Shown here: in pieces, positions 52,750 to 62,006 of the stretch
Numbering within the stretch: the first letter of the stretch is position 1
How the letters are laid out: each line of letters opens with the position of its first letter
Assembly: GCF_001280505.1 (NCBI RefSeq)
Contig: NZ_LBIO01000037.1
Coordinates: forward strand, 124,001-188,000
Reading direction: 5' to 3'
Length of the DNA: 64,000 nt
Source: Mangrovimonas sp. TPBH4
GTDB lineage: Bacteria; Bacteroidota; Bacteroidia; Flavobacteriales; Flavobacteriaceae
Made by a program: the position numbers and the translations under genes
The notes under the pieces: model-generated
The model's input: the letters and a program-made list of their open reading frames with translations, nothing else
What the model was told of the DNA's origin: nothing
Database searches by the model: none

Positions 52750-54399
52750 ATGAAATTAAATTACTTTACGCTTTTTTCTTTTCTAACCATTCCCCTACTA
52801 TTTTATGGACAAACGCCTGGGGATGAAAGCGACATAATTTCCATAAATTCCTCTTTAACCTATCAAGGCTTTGGCGAAACCACAGCTCATATAGGTACTG
52901 GAGAATACAAAATATATTACGACAATATTGATGGTGTTTTTGACAAACCCATAATCGTAGCAGACGGATTTGACCCAAACGATTCCAGAACTATCGATTT
53001 AATGTACGAACTACTAGACTACGGAGAACCTGTACAAAACCTTGCCGATGCCTTACGCGATGAAGGCTTCGACATTGTTGTATTAAACTTCCCTACCTAT
53101 ATAAGCAGCTCAGATAATACCACTGAAATTAATGGAGGAGCAGACTTCATTCAAAGAAATGCATTTATCCTAACAGAACTTATCGATACTGTAAACGATT
53201 TAAAAGAAGGCGAAGAACAAAATGTGGTTATCGGGCCTAGCATGGGTGGCTTGGTTTGTCAATATGCACTGCGCTATATGGAACAAAACAGCATGGATCA
53301 TGACACACGTTTATTCATTTCGTTTGATACACCTCACTTAGGCGCCAATGTACCAATGGGCATTCAATACCTATTCAATTATCTGTATAATGGGGACCCT
53401 GCTATCGAGGAAACCGAAAATTTGGTAAACGGATTTTTGAACAGCCCTGCCGCGAAACAAATGTTGATAGACCATTATTTAGGACATTTGCAATCTGGCT
53501 CCAATGTGGATCAAGATGCAACTGTAACACTACCAATTGGTGCTCCTAATTTTAGAGATGACTTCCAAACCGAATTGAACACAATGGGAATGCCGCAAAA
53601 TTCCCGCAATGTTGCCATCGTTAACGGTAGCGGCACCGGAGAAATGACCGGTTCACCGGGAATGGAATTGATCAACCATACTTTTGACACAGGCATTGTT
53701 GGCACCTCACAAACTCAAGCAACCATTGCTATTAACTTTGCGCCCTTGGCTTCAGAAACAATAACAGTGACAGACTTGGTCGGCCAAATTAATATTTTCG
53801 GCACCTGGATTGATGTTTACAACTATGAAGCTACTGCAGAATCTCCCACCACCTCAGACGGCCTGGATAGCGCCCCTGGAGGTCAATTCGACCTATATTC
53901 CTTTGGGGACGAATCCATAGACTTGATTTCTGAGTTTGTAGACAACCTAAATTCGCAATATTTCTGTTTTATACCAACCCTAAGTGCACTTTCTATTAGT
54001 GATAGCAATTGGTATACCGTCCTAACAACAACGGACTCTCCATTTGACAACACCTATATTCCAAGTAGTAATGAGCCCCATGTTACACTAAGTACAGGAA
54101 ATGTTGCCTTTGCAATCACCGAAATTCTAGAAGGAACTTTAAGCCTTCCTTCATATGAAACTGACATTGTGAAACTCTCGCAAAATCCAATAAAAAAACA
54201 ATTGACTATTTTAAGCACTTCACAAATATACGATGCAGAAATAGCCATATTTGATCTAACAGGTAAACAAGTATACCAAACCAACACCTCTTTAACGGAA
54301 CATAACACTTTTAATTTACAGCTGGATTCAGGCCTCTACTTGCTCCAAGTTTATGACAACAGCAAAAAATTACTAAACACCAAACTAATAGTTAAATAA
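52750..54399 (+). CDS. T9SS-exported alpha/beta-hydrolase (lipase-like)
   Basis: This 549-residue protein has a signal peptide ending LLFYGQ. Its hydrolase domain has KPIIVADGFDPND, the nucleophile elbow VIGPSMGGLVCQYAL with Ser164, and FISFDTPHLGANVPMG, as in PGAP1-like and other lipases. It ends with a type A sorting domain (VKLSQNPIKKQLTIL to KLLNTKLIVK), so it should be secreted through T9SS. The sorting domain starts with SQNP instead of the common YPNP. The substrate is unknown; a lipid ester is likely. It has its own box-like TATCTTTA (52714-52721). Confidence 0.87.
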   Translation: MKLNYFTLFSFLTIPLLFYGQTPGDESDIISINSSLTYQGFGETTAHIGTGEYKIYYDNIDGVFDKPIIVADGFDPNDSRTIDLMYELLDYGEPVQNLADALRDEGFDIVVLNFPTYISSSDNTTEINGGADFIQRNAFILTELIDTVNDLKEGEEQNVVIGPSMGGLVCQYALRYMEQNSMDHDTRLFISFDTPHLGANVPMGIQYLFNYLYNGDPAIEETENLVNGFLNSPAAKQMLIDHYLGHLQSGSNVDQDATVTLPIGAPNFRDDFQTELNTMGMPQNSRNVAIVNGSGTGEMTGSPGMELINHTFDTGIVGTSQTQATIAINFAPLASETITVTDLVGQINIFGTWIDVYNYEATAESPTTSDGLDSAPGGQFDLYSFGDESIDLISEFVDNLNSQYFCFIPTLSALSISDSNWYTVLTTTDSPFDNTYIPSSNEPHVTLSTGNVAFAITEILEGTLSLPSYETDIVKLSQNPIKKQLTILSTSQIYDAEIAIFDLTGKQVYQTNTSLTEHNTFNLQLDSGLYLLQVYDNSKKLLNTKLIVK

Positions 54400-54416
54400 A
54401 AAGAATTTCCTGAAAC

Positions 54417-54449
54417 AAAAAAGGAGTGCTTTAAAAGCACTCCTTTTTT
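54417..54449. terminator. Bidirectional terminator
   Basis: AAAAAAGGAGTGCTT pairs with the complementary AAGCACTCCTTTTTT around a short AT loop, with A- and T-runs on both sides. Serves the lipase gene and the convergent DUF6029 gene. Confidence 0.9.
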
Positions 54450-54468
54450 GTTTATCTATGTTAACTTC

Positions 54469-56139
54469 TTAAAAAGCTGTCGCAATGTTTAAGGTAAAGC
54501 CTGTGTTCTGCGGCACATATCTACAGATACCACCTACACACACCAATCCTCCTCGCTGTCTTCCATAACTAGCTCCAATTCTAGTGGCTCCTTTAGTAAA
54601 ACTACCTCCAAAATTATAATAATGGATTTGTCTATCTTCATCTGGATTTCCATAATTCCATATATCAGTAGCAAAAATTGCAAATTTTGAATTGAAATTA
54701 TATTCTAAAGTTCCTCCTGCCCAGTTTTTCGCTCTGTCATGATCTTTGTCATCGGACCATAAGTGAGACCCTTCGATTCGCACAGATTTACCAGAACCAA
54801 ATTTATAGGTTGCTTCAGCAACTGCTACGAAAACATTGGCCTCGCCCGCACGCTCCTCAACATATTTTGTATTGTAATAAGTGTCTACAACTGTTACAAT
54901 TGTAGACCATTTAGAGGATATTTTTTTACGCACCTCTAAACTTACTTCCCTGAAATATTTTTTATCAAAATCGAAAAAACCACCCGACTCATAGGTTTTT
55001 TCAACAACATCAAACTCTCCGCCCAATCCATACCAATTGGAATAGTTAAATGCTATTTTTGTACCATATTTACCCCCTAAAAGAGTTCCTCTATTAAACT
55101 TTTTATAAACATCAATTTGACCTCCAATCTCACCCGCCTTAGTAAGAGGATTGAAAGCTAATTTTGGCTGAGATTGGTACACATAAATATTTGTCAAACT
55201 ATAATCATGTTGCTTTGTCAAGGCCGGCAAATAGTTAACAACATCTTGATTATATGGGTTATTACCGTATTGTCCTTGATCACGCTGAGAATAAAACGTC
55301 ATATTTTCCATTCTTCTGAACGTAGCGTCAACTCCTAATCCCGATTGAGCAAAGCCTAAATTTAACAAAAAAGCATTACCATCAAAATAAGTATCTTCAG
55401 ACAGTCGTCCCAATTCTTGGTACACGTCCTCCCCTTTCAAGACATACTCCCCGGATGCATAAAAATTACCTTCGGTAAAGTCCAATCTTGTAGAGAACGT
55501 GTTGGTCATAGGCTCAAAATTTGGGTTTTCAATATCTAGTTCCTCATAACGACCAACATAACTAAAACCAAAATCCAATCCCGTTGATTCAAAATTCAAA
55601 AATGTGCCTAATCCTAATTCTGCATTAAACCCATAAACATCACCTCTTGAAACCTCAAATCCATCCCGTTGTCTACCATACAAAGCAGTAACTTCAACTG
55701 CATCAAAAGGTCTATAAGTAACACGCCCCCCTCTCAAGGCATTATTAATACCTAATTGACGGTCTTCCCAAGTACGCAGCACTAAACCGCTTCCAAATTG
55801 CTCATAGAAATACCCCATAGTTACCTCTAACTTTTGGGATTTATACCCAAAAGAAAAAGTCCCTAAGTCTGTCCCCTCGTATTTCGGATAGTAATTTAAT
55901 AGCGCTCGAGGCTCATAAGACTCCACCTGCACATTACCAAACCAATTTTTATATGTGTAATTTAAGCGCAAATAATTGTTAGACCTGAAGTGGTCCTCCT
56001 CCATAAAATCACCGGTTTTGGAATCATCTACATAGTATTGGGAATTGGATTCTAACCCTCCACTCAATTGTCCGTATTCTTGGGCTTGGACAAAAGTAGT
56101 CCCTAACAGTAAAGCTACTGCCAATTGAAAATACTTCAT
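54469..56139 (-). CDS. DUF6029-like outer-membrane beta-barrel protein
   Basis: This 556-residue protein has a signal peptide ending FVQAQ. Regularly spaced strands run through its whole length (YLRLNYTYKNWFGNVQVES, LEVTMGYFYEQFG, VEVTALYGRQRDG) and it ends in TLNIATAF with a terminal Phe, as in outer-membrane barrels. A short Cys pair lies near the C-terminus (VCVGGICRYVP). I recall DUF6029 for this family, typically beside a TlpA gene, as here (21 nt). No enzymatic motif. It may be the outer-membrane part of a system with TlpA and the Omp28-like lipoprotein. Confidence 0.8.
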   Translation of the reverse strand: MKYFQLAVALLLGTTFVQAQEYGQLSGGLESNSQYYVDDSKTGDFMEEDHFRSNNYLRLNYTYKNWFGNVQVESYEPRALLNYYPKYEGTDLGTFSFGYKSQKLEVTMGYFYEQFGSGLVLRTWEDRQLGINNALRGGRVTYRPFDAVEVTALYGRQRDGFEVSRGDVYGFNAELGLGTFLNFESTGLDFGFSYVGRYEELDIENPNFEPMTNTFSTRLDFTEGNFYASGEYVLKGEDVYQELGRLSEDTYFDGNAFLLNLGFAQSGLGVDATFRRMENMTFYSQRDQGQYGNNPYNQDVVNYLPALTKQHDYSLTNIYVYQSQPKLAFNPLTKAGEIGGQIDVYKKFNRGTLLGGKYGTKIAFNYSNWYGLGGEFDVVEKTYESGGFFDFDKKYFREVSLEVRKKISSKWSTIVTVVDTYYNTKYVEERAGEANVFVAVAEATYKFGSGKSVRIEGSHLWSDDKDHDRAKNWAGGTLEYNFNSKFAIFATDIWNYGNPDEDRQIHYYNFGGSFTKGATRIGASYGRQRGGLVCVGGICRYVPQNTGFTLNIATAF

Positions 56140-56160
56140 TATAATTATTGGGATTAAATA

Positions 56161-56646
56161 TTATTTAGAAAACTCTTTAATTTTCTCGTACAGCTCTTCT
56201 TCACTACCTGGGGCATAACCAGAATGTCTAAAAACAATTTTATTGTCCTTAACCAATAAAGTTACCGGAATCGTAGGTGCATTTAACTGTCTCTTTAAAT
56301 CGCCATTGGTATCCAACAGAACTTCAAATTCCCATCCCTTACCATTTACCAATGGCTTTACACGTTTCACAGTACGCGAGTCATCCACCGAAATGGCATA
56401 TAATTTAACATTGGTTTCATCTACCCAATCCGGATATACCTCTCCAATGGCATCCAATTCATTTTTGCATGGCACACACCAAGTTGCCCAAAGTGACACG
56501 ACTACTAATTGACCATCTTTGGATATGTCTTGTAAAGCCACAGTATCACCTTTAAGATTTTCCAATTGAAGGTTTGGCAAAACATCTTGCGCTTTACTTG
56601 AAAGACTAAAGGCTATTAAAAAAATTAATGTTGTTAACGATTTCAT
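56161..56646 (-). CDS. TlpA-like periplasmic thioredoxin
   Basis: This 161-residue protein has a signal peptide (about 1-19, ending SSKAQ) and a thioredoxin fold with active site WCVPC (Cys57, Cys60) in SLWATWCVPCKNE. The cis-Pro is in APTIPVTLLV. It should act as a periplasmic disulfide reductant or thiol transfer protein, as TlpA/ResA proteins do. It is encoded 21 nt upstream of the DUF6029 barrel on the same strand and is divergent from the Omp28-like lipoprotein. Confidence 0.9.
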   Translation of the reverse strand: MKSLTTLIFLIAFSLSSKAQDVLPNLQLENLKGDTVALQDISKDGQLVVVSLWATWCVPCKNELDAIGEVYPDWVDETNVKLYAISVDDSRTVKRVKPLVNGKGWEFEVLLDTNGDLKRQLNAPTIPVTLLVKDNKIVFRHSGYAPGSEEELYEKIKEFSK

Positions 56647-56804
56647 TTAATAGGGGTTTTGAAAAATTCAAGGGCAAAGTTAATTTTTTTTAAACAAGAT
56701 GACCCTCTAGATATTTTTTTTTAAAAATTTAACAGTTAACATATGTTTTTACTCCTAAAATATTTATATTCGGCACTTTGAAAATTTAACCCTAACATAA
56801 CTTT

Positions 56805-58055
56805 ATGAAAACAACACGTATCTTACAATTATTCTTGTTGGTTGTCGCTTCAGCTTTCTTTTCTTGTAGTTCTTCAGACGATGGAAACGGAGGACAAGCC
56901 TCCTCAATCACCATTTCTGTAGACAACAATGCCATTAACCTAGGCCAGTCCTTAACTTTCACTGTAACTGACGACAACAATTCTGATGTTACATCTCAAT
57001 CTACTATCTATTTTTCTGGCACTGTAATCTCAGGAAGCACTTACACCCCTACCGAAGCAGGTACCTATGTTGTGAATGCAAAACTTGGAGATATCACTAG
57101 TAACAATATTTCCGTTACTATTTCGTCACTTCTAATTAGCGCTAATAAATCTAGTGCATTCCCTGGGGAGCTAATTACTTTAACAGCTACAGGAAATCAA
57201 GGAAACAATTTAACTTCTGAAAGTACTTTTTATGTTAATGGAACAGAAATTTCAGGTAATTCTTACACTACAGAAAATCGTGGAGTTGACATCATTACTG
57301 CAACTTACGAAACCTTAGAAAGTAACCAAAAGTCGATTCTGGTTGGATATCCTTCTAAAGTTTTGATAGAAGATTTTACTGGTACTTGGTGTGGATGGTG
57401 CCCAAGAGTTTCTTATGGTATTGAACTTGTTGAAGAAGCTACGGATGAAGTAGTTGTTGCTGCTATCCATAGATATAATAGTTCTATAGACCCATTTAAT
57501 TACCCTGCTAGTAGCTTGGAGAACTTCGTTGATTTAGGTGGTTACCCTACAGCTATGTTAAACCGCACAACAGAATGGAGTACTCCTGAACCTAATTATG
57601 TAAACCAAGTTCTTGGGCTTACTCAAGATGTTGCACCTGCTGCTTTAGCTTTAACTTCAGAAATGAGCGGCAATTCACTAAATGTTAATGTTGCAGTAGA
57701 TCTCCTTGATAATACACTTACAGAGGCCAAACTAATTGTTTACGTTCTTGAAGACGGTTTAATTTATGAACAAACAAACTATACCGATTATTACGGTGGT
57801 GCCGACTACATAACGGATTTTGTTCATGATAACGTTTTAAGACAAGTACCAACTGGATTATTTGGAGAAGAACTAGCTTCGACAGATCTAGACGCTGAAA
57901 CAAACCTATACAATAAAAGTTATAGCTTTGAATTAGACTCTAATATTGCTGACAGTTCAAATATTCATTTAGCAGTTTTCGTAACGGATGCTGACGGTAA
58001 AGTATTAAATGCTGTTGGTGCTGAAATAGGAGAAAGCATTGTAATTGAGGACTAA
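56805..58055 (+). CDS. Omp28-like lipoprotein with thioredoxin-like domain
   Basis: This 416-residue protein has a lipoprotein signal (SAFFSCSSS, Cys21) followed by a flexible SSDDGNGG linker, which favours surface display. Two Ig-like domains (about 35-110 and 113-185) come first. The Omp28/thioredoxin-like domain begins VLIEDFTGTWCGWCP with Cys196 and Cys199, then AAIHRYNSSIDPF and LGGYPTAMLNR. Omp28 was described as an outer-membrane immunogen of Porphyromonas. The CGWC site suggests redox activity. Starts are divergent from TlpA with 158 bp between. Confidence 0.88.
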   Translation: MKTTRILQLFLLVVASAFFSCSSSDDGNGGQASSITISVDNNAINLGQSLTFTVTDDNNSDVTSQSTIYFSGTVISGSTYTPTEAGTYVVNAKLGDITSNNISVTISSLLISANKSSAFPGELITLTATGNQGNNLTSESTFYVNGTEISGNSYTTENRGVDIITATYETLESNQKSILVGYPSKVLIEDFTGTWCGWCPRVSYGIELVEEATDEVVVAAIHRYNSSIDPFNYPASSLENFVDLGGYPTAMLNRTTEWSTPEPNYVNQVLGLTQDVAPAALALTSEMSGNSLNVNVAVDLLDNTLTEAKLIVYVLEDGLIYEQTNYTDYYGGADYITDFVHDNVLRQVPTGLFGEELASTDLDAETNLYNKSYSFELDSNIADSSNIHLAVFVTDADGKVLNAVGAEIGESIVIED

Positions 58056-58076
58056 TAATTTAGCTTCAATTCAAAC

Positions 58077-58110
58077 AAAAAAACCAGAGCACTGCTCTGG
58101 TTTTTTTTAT
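58077..58110. terminator. Bidirectional terminator
   Basis: AAACCAGAGC (58081-58090) pairs with GCTCTGGTTT (58094-58103), with A- and T-runs on either side. Shared by the Omp28-like gene and the convergent rsmG. Confidence 0.92.
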
Positions 58111-58128
58111 GTTCTAAATCTTGACGAA

Positions 58129-58758
58129 TCAGCCTTTATACTTCAATGGCAAGTGCACCACTTTTTTGGTTTCAAAAAAATCTTCTTTGTAAAATTCACT
58201 CAAATTATAAATAGTGGCCGTTTTATAACTTTCCAATTCTTCACTTAAATCACCTCCCTTTAAGTATAAAATTCCATTTTTGAGCTCATGGTTTTGCGCT
58301 TTAGCAATCTTCCCTTTTACCCAATGCACAAATGTTGGCATGATTGCCACAGCACGGCTTACAATAAAATCAAATTGCTCATCAATCTCTTCTACACGAC
58401 TATGTGTCGTTTTCACATTGGTAATCCCCAAGCCTTCTACCACTTCATTTACTACCTTCAATTTTTTAGCAATACTATCCACCAAATGAAACTTGGTTTC
58501 GGGAAACATAATGGCCAATGGAATTCCGGGAAATCCACCTCCGGTACCTACATCCAAAACATTGGCCCCAGGCTGGTACTGCATCACCTTGGCAATTCCC
58601 AACGAGTGCAGCACATGGCGTAAATACAATTCATCAATATCCTTTCGGGAAACCACATTAATTTTAAGGTTCCAATCCTGGTATAGGGATTCCAGCTTTT
58701 CAAACTGCTCCAACTGCTGCTTGGTCAAGTCTGGAAAATAATACTTAATAAGCTCCAT
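58129..58758 (-). CDS. rsmG: 16S rRNA (guanine-527-N7) methyltransferase
   Basis: RsmG (GidB) methylates N7 of G527 in 16S rRNA. The 209-residue protein has INVVSRKDIDELYLRHVLHS, the SAM loop VLDVGTGGGFPGIPLA, FHLVDSIAKK and VVNEVVEGLGITNV, and VSRAVA. All are typical. No associated mnmG is adjacent. It is divergent from the desaturase gene. Confidence 0.96.
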   Translation of the reverse strand: MELIKYYFPDLTKQQLEQFEKLESLYQDWNLKINVVSRKDIDELYLRHVLHSLGIAKVMQYQPGANVLDVGTGGGFPGIPLAIMFPETKFHLVDSIAKKLKVVNEVVEGLGITNVKTTHSRVEEIDEQFDFIVSRAVAIMPTFVHWVKGKIAKAQNHELKNGILYLKGGDLSEELESYKTATIYNLSEFYKEDFFETKKVVHLPLKYKG

Positions 58759-58841
58759 CTATCAAAATTTTCTACAAAAGTAGACATTTTTGTGTGGATA
58801 ATTTTTAAGATTTTCATAACCCTTTCAAGCCGTTTATTAAT

Positions 58842-58850
58842 TATATTTGC
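58842..58850 (+). promoter_or_regulatory. Putative -7 promoter element for the desaturase
   Basis: TATATTTGC fully matches TAnnTTTGC and lies 51 bp before the ATG at 58902, leaving a leader of about 45 nt. Confidence 0.55.
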
Positions 58851-58901
58851 ATTTTCATACACTATTCATTTTTGCTAGTGTATTATTGAATTTTATACCT
58901 T

Positions 58902-60002
58902 ATGACAAAGCAAACTTTATCATTTTCCAGAACCGATTCAGCCAAGTTTTTTAGAACTTTAAATAAACGTGTTAACGACTATTTTAAAGAAAATAACATC
59001 AAGCGTACCGGTAATTGGAAAATTTGGGTAAAAACCGTGGTGATGTTTGCCATCTTTTTAACCCCCTATTTTTTACTGTTAACTTTAGACATCCCTGGTT
59101 GGTTACAATTGCTATTTACTGTTATCATGGGAATTGGAATGGCAGGTGTTGGTATGAACGTTATGCACGATGGTAACCATGGCGCCTTTTCAAATAAAGA
59201 ATGGATCAACCGTTTAATGGGGAGCAGTATTTATATCTTGGCAGGAAACGTATACAATTGGCAAGTGCAACATAATGTATTGCACCATACCTATACCAAT
59301 ATTCACGGACATGATGAAGATTTGGACGCTGGCCGTATTTTGCGATTTTCAAAGCATACCAAATGGAAACGTTACCATAAGTTTCAACATTATTATTCTA
59401 TTTTTCTATATGGTTTGCTAACCCTTAATTGGGCCATCACTACTGATTGGATGCAAATGAAACGTTACATGAAACGTAAACTGTCCTATGGAAAATTCCC
59501 AAACCCTGTTTGGAACTGGAGTAAATTGGTGATTTCAAAAATAATCTATATGTGTATTTGGATTGTTATTCCAATGCTGATTTTAGATATCGCTTGGTGG
59601 AAGATCCTTTTAGGGTTCTTTGTAATGCACTATGTAGCGGGACTTATCCTTAGTGTTGTATTCCAGTTGGCGCACGTTATGGACGAAGCCGAAATGCCAC
59701 TTCCAGAAGAAGGTGGTACCATGAAAAACACTTGGGCCATCCACCAGTTGAAAACCACCGTTAATTTTGGAAGAACCAACAAGCTTGTTAACTGGTTTAC
59801 CGGAGGACTTAACCACCAGGTTGAGCACCATATTTTCCCTCACATTAGCCATGTGCACTATTTCAACATTTCAAAAATTGTGAAGGAAACCGCCAAAGAA
59901 TTTAATTTACCTTATAACGAATATAAATCTACACGAAAAGCAATAATCGCCCACTTCAGGTTTTTAAAGGAAATGGGAATGAAGCCTGCTCTACAAGCAT
60001 AA
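58902..60002 (+). CDS. Acyl-lipid/acyl-CoA fatty-acid desaturase
   Basis: This 366-residue di-iron membrane desaturase has three His boxes: HDGNH (89-93), HNVLHH (124-129) and HQVEHH (305-310). The last has Gln-Val-Glu-His-His as in front-end and acyl-lipid desaturases. There are two pairs of membrane helices (about 43-90 and 207-258). No cytochrome b5 domain is fused, so an external electron donor is needed. It would place a double bond in membrane fatty acids, probably in cold adaptation. aspC follows 13 nt later. Confidence 0.92.
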   Translation: MTKQTLSFSRTDSAKFFRTLNKRVNDYFKENNIKRTGNWKIWVKTVVMFAIFLTPYFLLLTLDIPGWLQLLFTVIMGIGMAGVGMNVMHDGNHGAFSNKEWINRLMGSSIYILAGNVYNWQVQHNVLHHTYTNIHGHDEDLDAGRILRFSKHTKWKRYHKFQHYYSIFLYGLLTLNWAITTDWMQMKRYMKRKLSYGKFPNPVWNWSKLVISKIIYMCIWIVIPMLILDIAWWKILLGFFVMHYVAGLILSVVFQLAHVMDEAEMPLPEEGGTMKNTWAIHQLKTTVNFGRTNKLVNWFTGGLNHQVEHHIFPHISHVHYFNISKIVKETAKEFNLPYNEYKSTRKAIIAHFRFLKEMGMKPALQA

Positions 60003-60015
60003 TCAGATTTTTTAC

Positions 60016-61203
60016 ATGAAAAACCTTCTTTCAGACAGAATCAACAGTCTGCCAACCTCCGCCACCTTGGCCATGGCAGCCAAGGCTAGAGAATTAAAAA
60101 CCCAAGGAATCGACATTATAGGTTTGAGCTTGGGAGAACCAGATTTCAACACACCGGATTTCATCAAGGATGCGGCTATACAAGCTATTAATGACAACTA
60201 TAATTCGTATTCACCGGTAGACGGTTATGCCGAATTAAAAGATGCCATTATCCTAAAGTTCAAAAGAGATAACAATCTAGATTACAAACCTAGCCAAATT
60301 GTTGTGTCTACAGGAGCCAAACAGTCTATTGCCAATGTAGCGCAAGTATTGCTTAACCCTGGAGATGAAGTGCTTTTACCCGCACCTTATTGGGTAAGTT
60401 ATTCTGCGATTACAACCTTATGCGAAGCCACGTTTAAGGAGATTCCTTCTTCCATTGAGAACGATTTTAAAATCACACCTCAGCAATTGGAAGAAGCCAT
60501 TACTCCTAAAACCAAGATGATATTTTTCAACTCTCCAAACAACCCTAGTGGCACTATCTACAGCGAAACCGAATACCGTGCTTTAGCCGAGGTGTTGGAG
60601 AAATACCCCGATATTTTCATCCTTTCGGATGAGATTTACGAACATATTAACTACGGGGCCAAAAACTTTAGTTTTGCGGCTATACCAAGTATGTACGATC
60701 GTACCATCACCGTGAACGGTGTTGCCAAGGCATTCGCCATGACGGGATGGAGAATTGGGTACATCGGAGCTCCTGAATGGATTGCCAAAGCCTGTACTAA
60801 AATGCAGGGGCAAATCACTTCTGGAACCAACTGTATTGCACAAAGAGCAACCATTACGGCCTTAAACGAATCGCCAGATCGTATTCAATATATGGTTGAT
60901 GAATTCAAGGTAAGAAGAGACCTCATCTTAGATCTTCTTAACGATATTGAAGGTTTTAAAACCAATGTACCTGAAGGTGCTTTTTATGTATTCCCTAACG
61001 TATCTTACTACTTTGGAAAAACATTAAGAGGAAAAACCATCAACAATGCTACAGATTTCTCCCTGTACTTACTTGAAGAAGCACACGTAGCAACGGTTAC
61101 AGGTGAAGCCTTTGGAAATGCAGATTGCATTAGAATTTCTTACGCAGCCTCTCAAGAACAAATTGTTGAAGCACTTAAGCGAATTAAAGCTGCTTTAAGC
61201 TAA
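60016..61203 (+). CDS. aspC: Aspartate aminotransferase (class I, subgroup Ib)
   Basis: This 395-residue fold-type I PLP aminotransferase has SLGEPDFNTPDFI, the FNSPNNPSGT block with its cofactor Asn, LSDEIYEHINYG, the Schiff-base Lys238 in VNGVAKAFAMTGWRIGY, and the substrate Arg in RISYAAS. These fit the Bacillus/Thermus-type AspB subgroup, which moves the amino group between aspartate or glutamate and their 2-oxoacids. A prephenate or other substrate preference cannot be excluded. It probably shares the desaturase transcript and ends at a terminator. Confidence 0.9.
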   Translation: MKNLLSDRINSLPTSATLAMAAKARELKTQGIDIIGLSLGEPDFNTPDFIKDAAIQAINDNYNSYSPVDGYAELKDAIILKFKRDNNLDYKPSQIVVSTGAKQSIANVAQVLLNPGDEVLLPAPYWVSYSAITTLCEATFKEIPSSIENDFKITPQQLEEAITPKTKMIFFNSPNNPSGTIYSETEYRALAEVLEKYPDIFILSDEIYEHINYGAKNFSFAAIPSMYDRTITVNGVAKAFAMTGWRIGYIGAPEWIAKACTKMQGQITSGTNCIAQRATITALNESPDRIQYMVDEFKVRRDLILDLLNDIEGFKTNVPEGAFYVFPNVSYYFGKTLRGKTINNATDFSLYLLEEAHVATVTGEAFGNADCIRISYAASQEQIVEALKRIKAALS

Positions 61204-61232
61204 AACCAAAATTATTTCTGAAATTAATATAG

Positions 61233-61270
61233 AGCATCCGTACTTTTAAAGTTATGGATGCTTTTTTTTA
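61233..61270 (+). terminator. Intrinsic terminator after aspC
   Basis: AGCATCC (61233-61239) pairs with GGATGCT (61256-61262) with an inner ACTTT/AAAGT pairing, then T7. Confidence 0.85.
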
Positions 61271-61537
61271 GAACATAAAATACACAAACAAGGAACACAT
61301 TAAAGTAAAGCCAACAATAAAAACCATTCCTATTTTAAATTCCCTAAGTTCCTGCTCTCTCTTCAGCTTTCTTTTTAATCGCTTTAAATACACTTTAGAT
61401 GGTTTTTCATAAGTAACCTTTTCATTTTCGCTTTTCAAATTATAACCACCAAGAGTTTTTTTGAAATGTTTAGACTTATCCAATCGTAAACTTTGATTGT
61501 ATTTAATTACGTTATGCATATACCCACCTAATGCCAT
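61268..61537 (-). CDS. Small basic protein with C-terminal membrane helix
   Basis: This 89-residue protein (ATG at 61537, preferred over an in-frame start at 61579) begins MALGGYMHNVIKYNQSLRL, is strongly basic in the middle (KVYLKRLKRKLKREQELREF), and ends in one hydrophobic helix (IGMVFIVGFTLMCSLFVYFM). This is the layout of a tail-anchored protein with a coiled-coil-like basic stem. No family was recognised. Its stop lies in the T-run of the aspC terminator. Confidence 0.6.
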   Translation of the reverse strand: MALGGYMHNVIKYNQSLRLDKSKHFKKTLGGYNLKSENEKVTYEKPSKVYLKRLKRKLKREQELREFKIGMVFIVGFTLMCSLFVYFMF

Positions 61538-61636
61538 TTCTAAAAATTTTAAATGTTGAAAAAAGAAATCTACAGCCAATACCTAGTATACTAAGTTGGC
61601 TCAAGAGGAATTCTGTTCAAAAAGAAAATGGAATTC

Positions 61637-61882
61637 CTAATTAAAAAGAAAAATAAATACGAGAAAAAAGAGGATTACCCTTAATATCGTTGCAGTATCC
61701 GAAGTCTTAACAAACAATCTCGTTTCTATACGACTTCTACAACTGAATAGCTTATTATAAGAATATTGACTGAAATTGGTTCTAGCACTTTGTTTGTACT
61801 CAGAATTCAACAAACCTAAGTTATTTTCTTTTACCCAAAAGGGAAACGGTTCCAAATCTTGTGTAATTTTTAATGCTTTCAT
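61637..61882 (-). CDS. Hypothetical small protein with C-terminal membrane helix
   Basis: This 81-residue frame has a soluble N-terminal part (MKALKITQDLEPFPFWVKEN) and a C-terminal hydrophobic end (ILRVILFFLVFIFLFN). The layout resembles its neighbour at 61268, but no family is recognised and the coding signal is modest. It may be a real tail-anchored protein or a chance frame. Confidence 0.4.
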   Translation of the reverse strand: MKALKITQDLEPFPFWVKENNLGLLNSEYKQSARTNFSQYSYNKLFSCRSRIETRLFVKTSDTATILRVILFFLVFIFLFN

Positions 61883-62006
61883 GATATTTGATTAATTGGT
61901 TACATATCATATGACGCAAAAAAATAATTTTTGTTACACACTCAATTAATTCTCAAGCTTCTATCTAAAATAAAGAACAAAAAATTATTCTATATTACAA
62001 TCCAGA

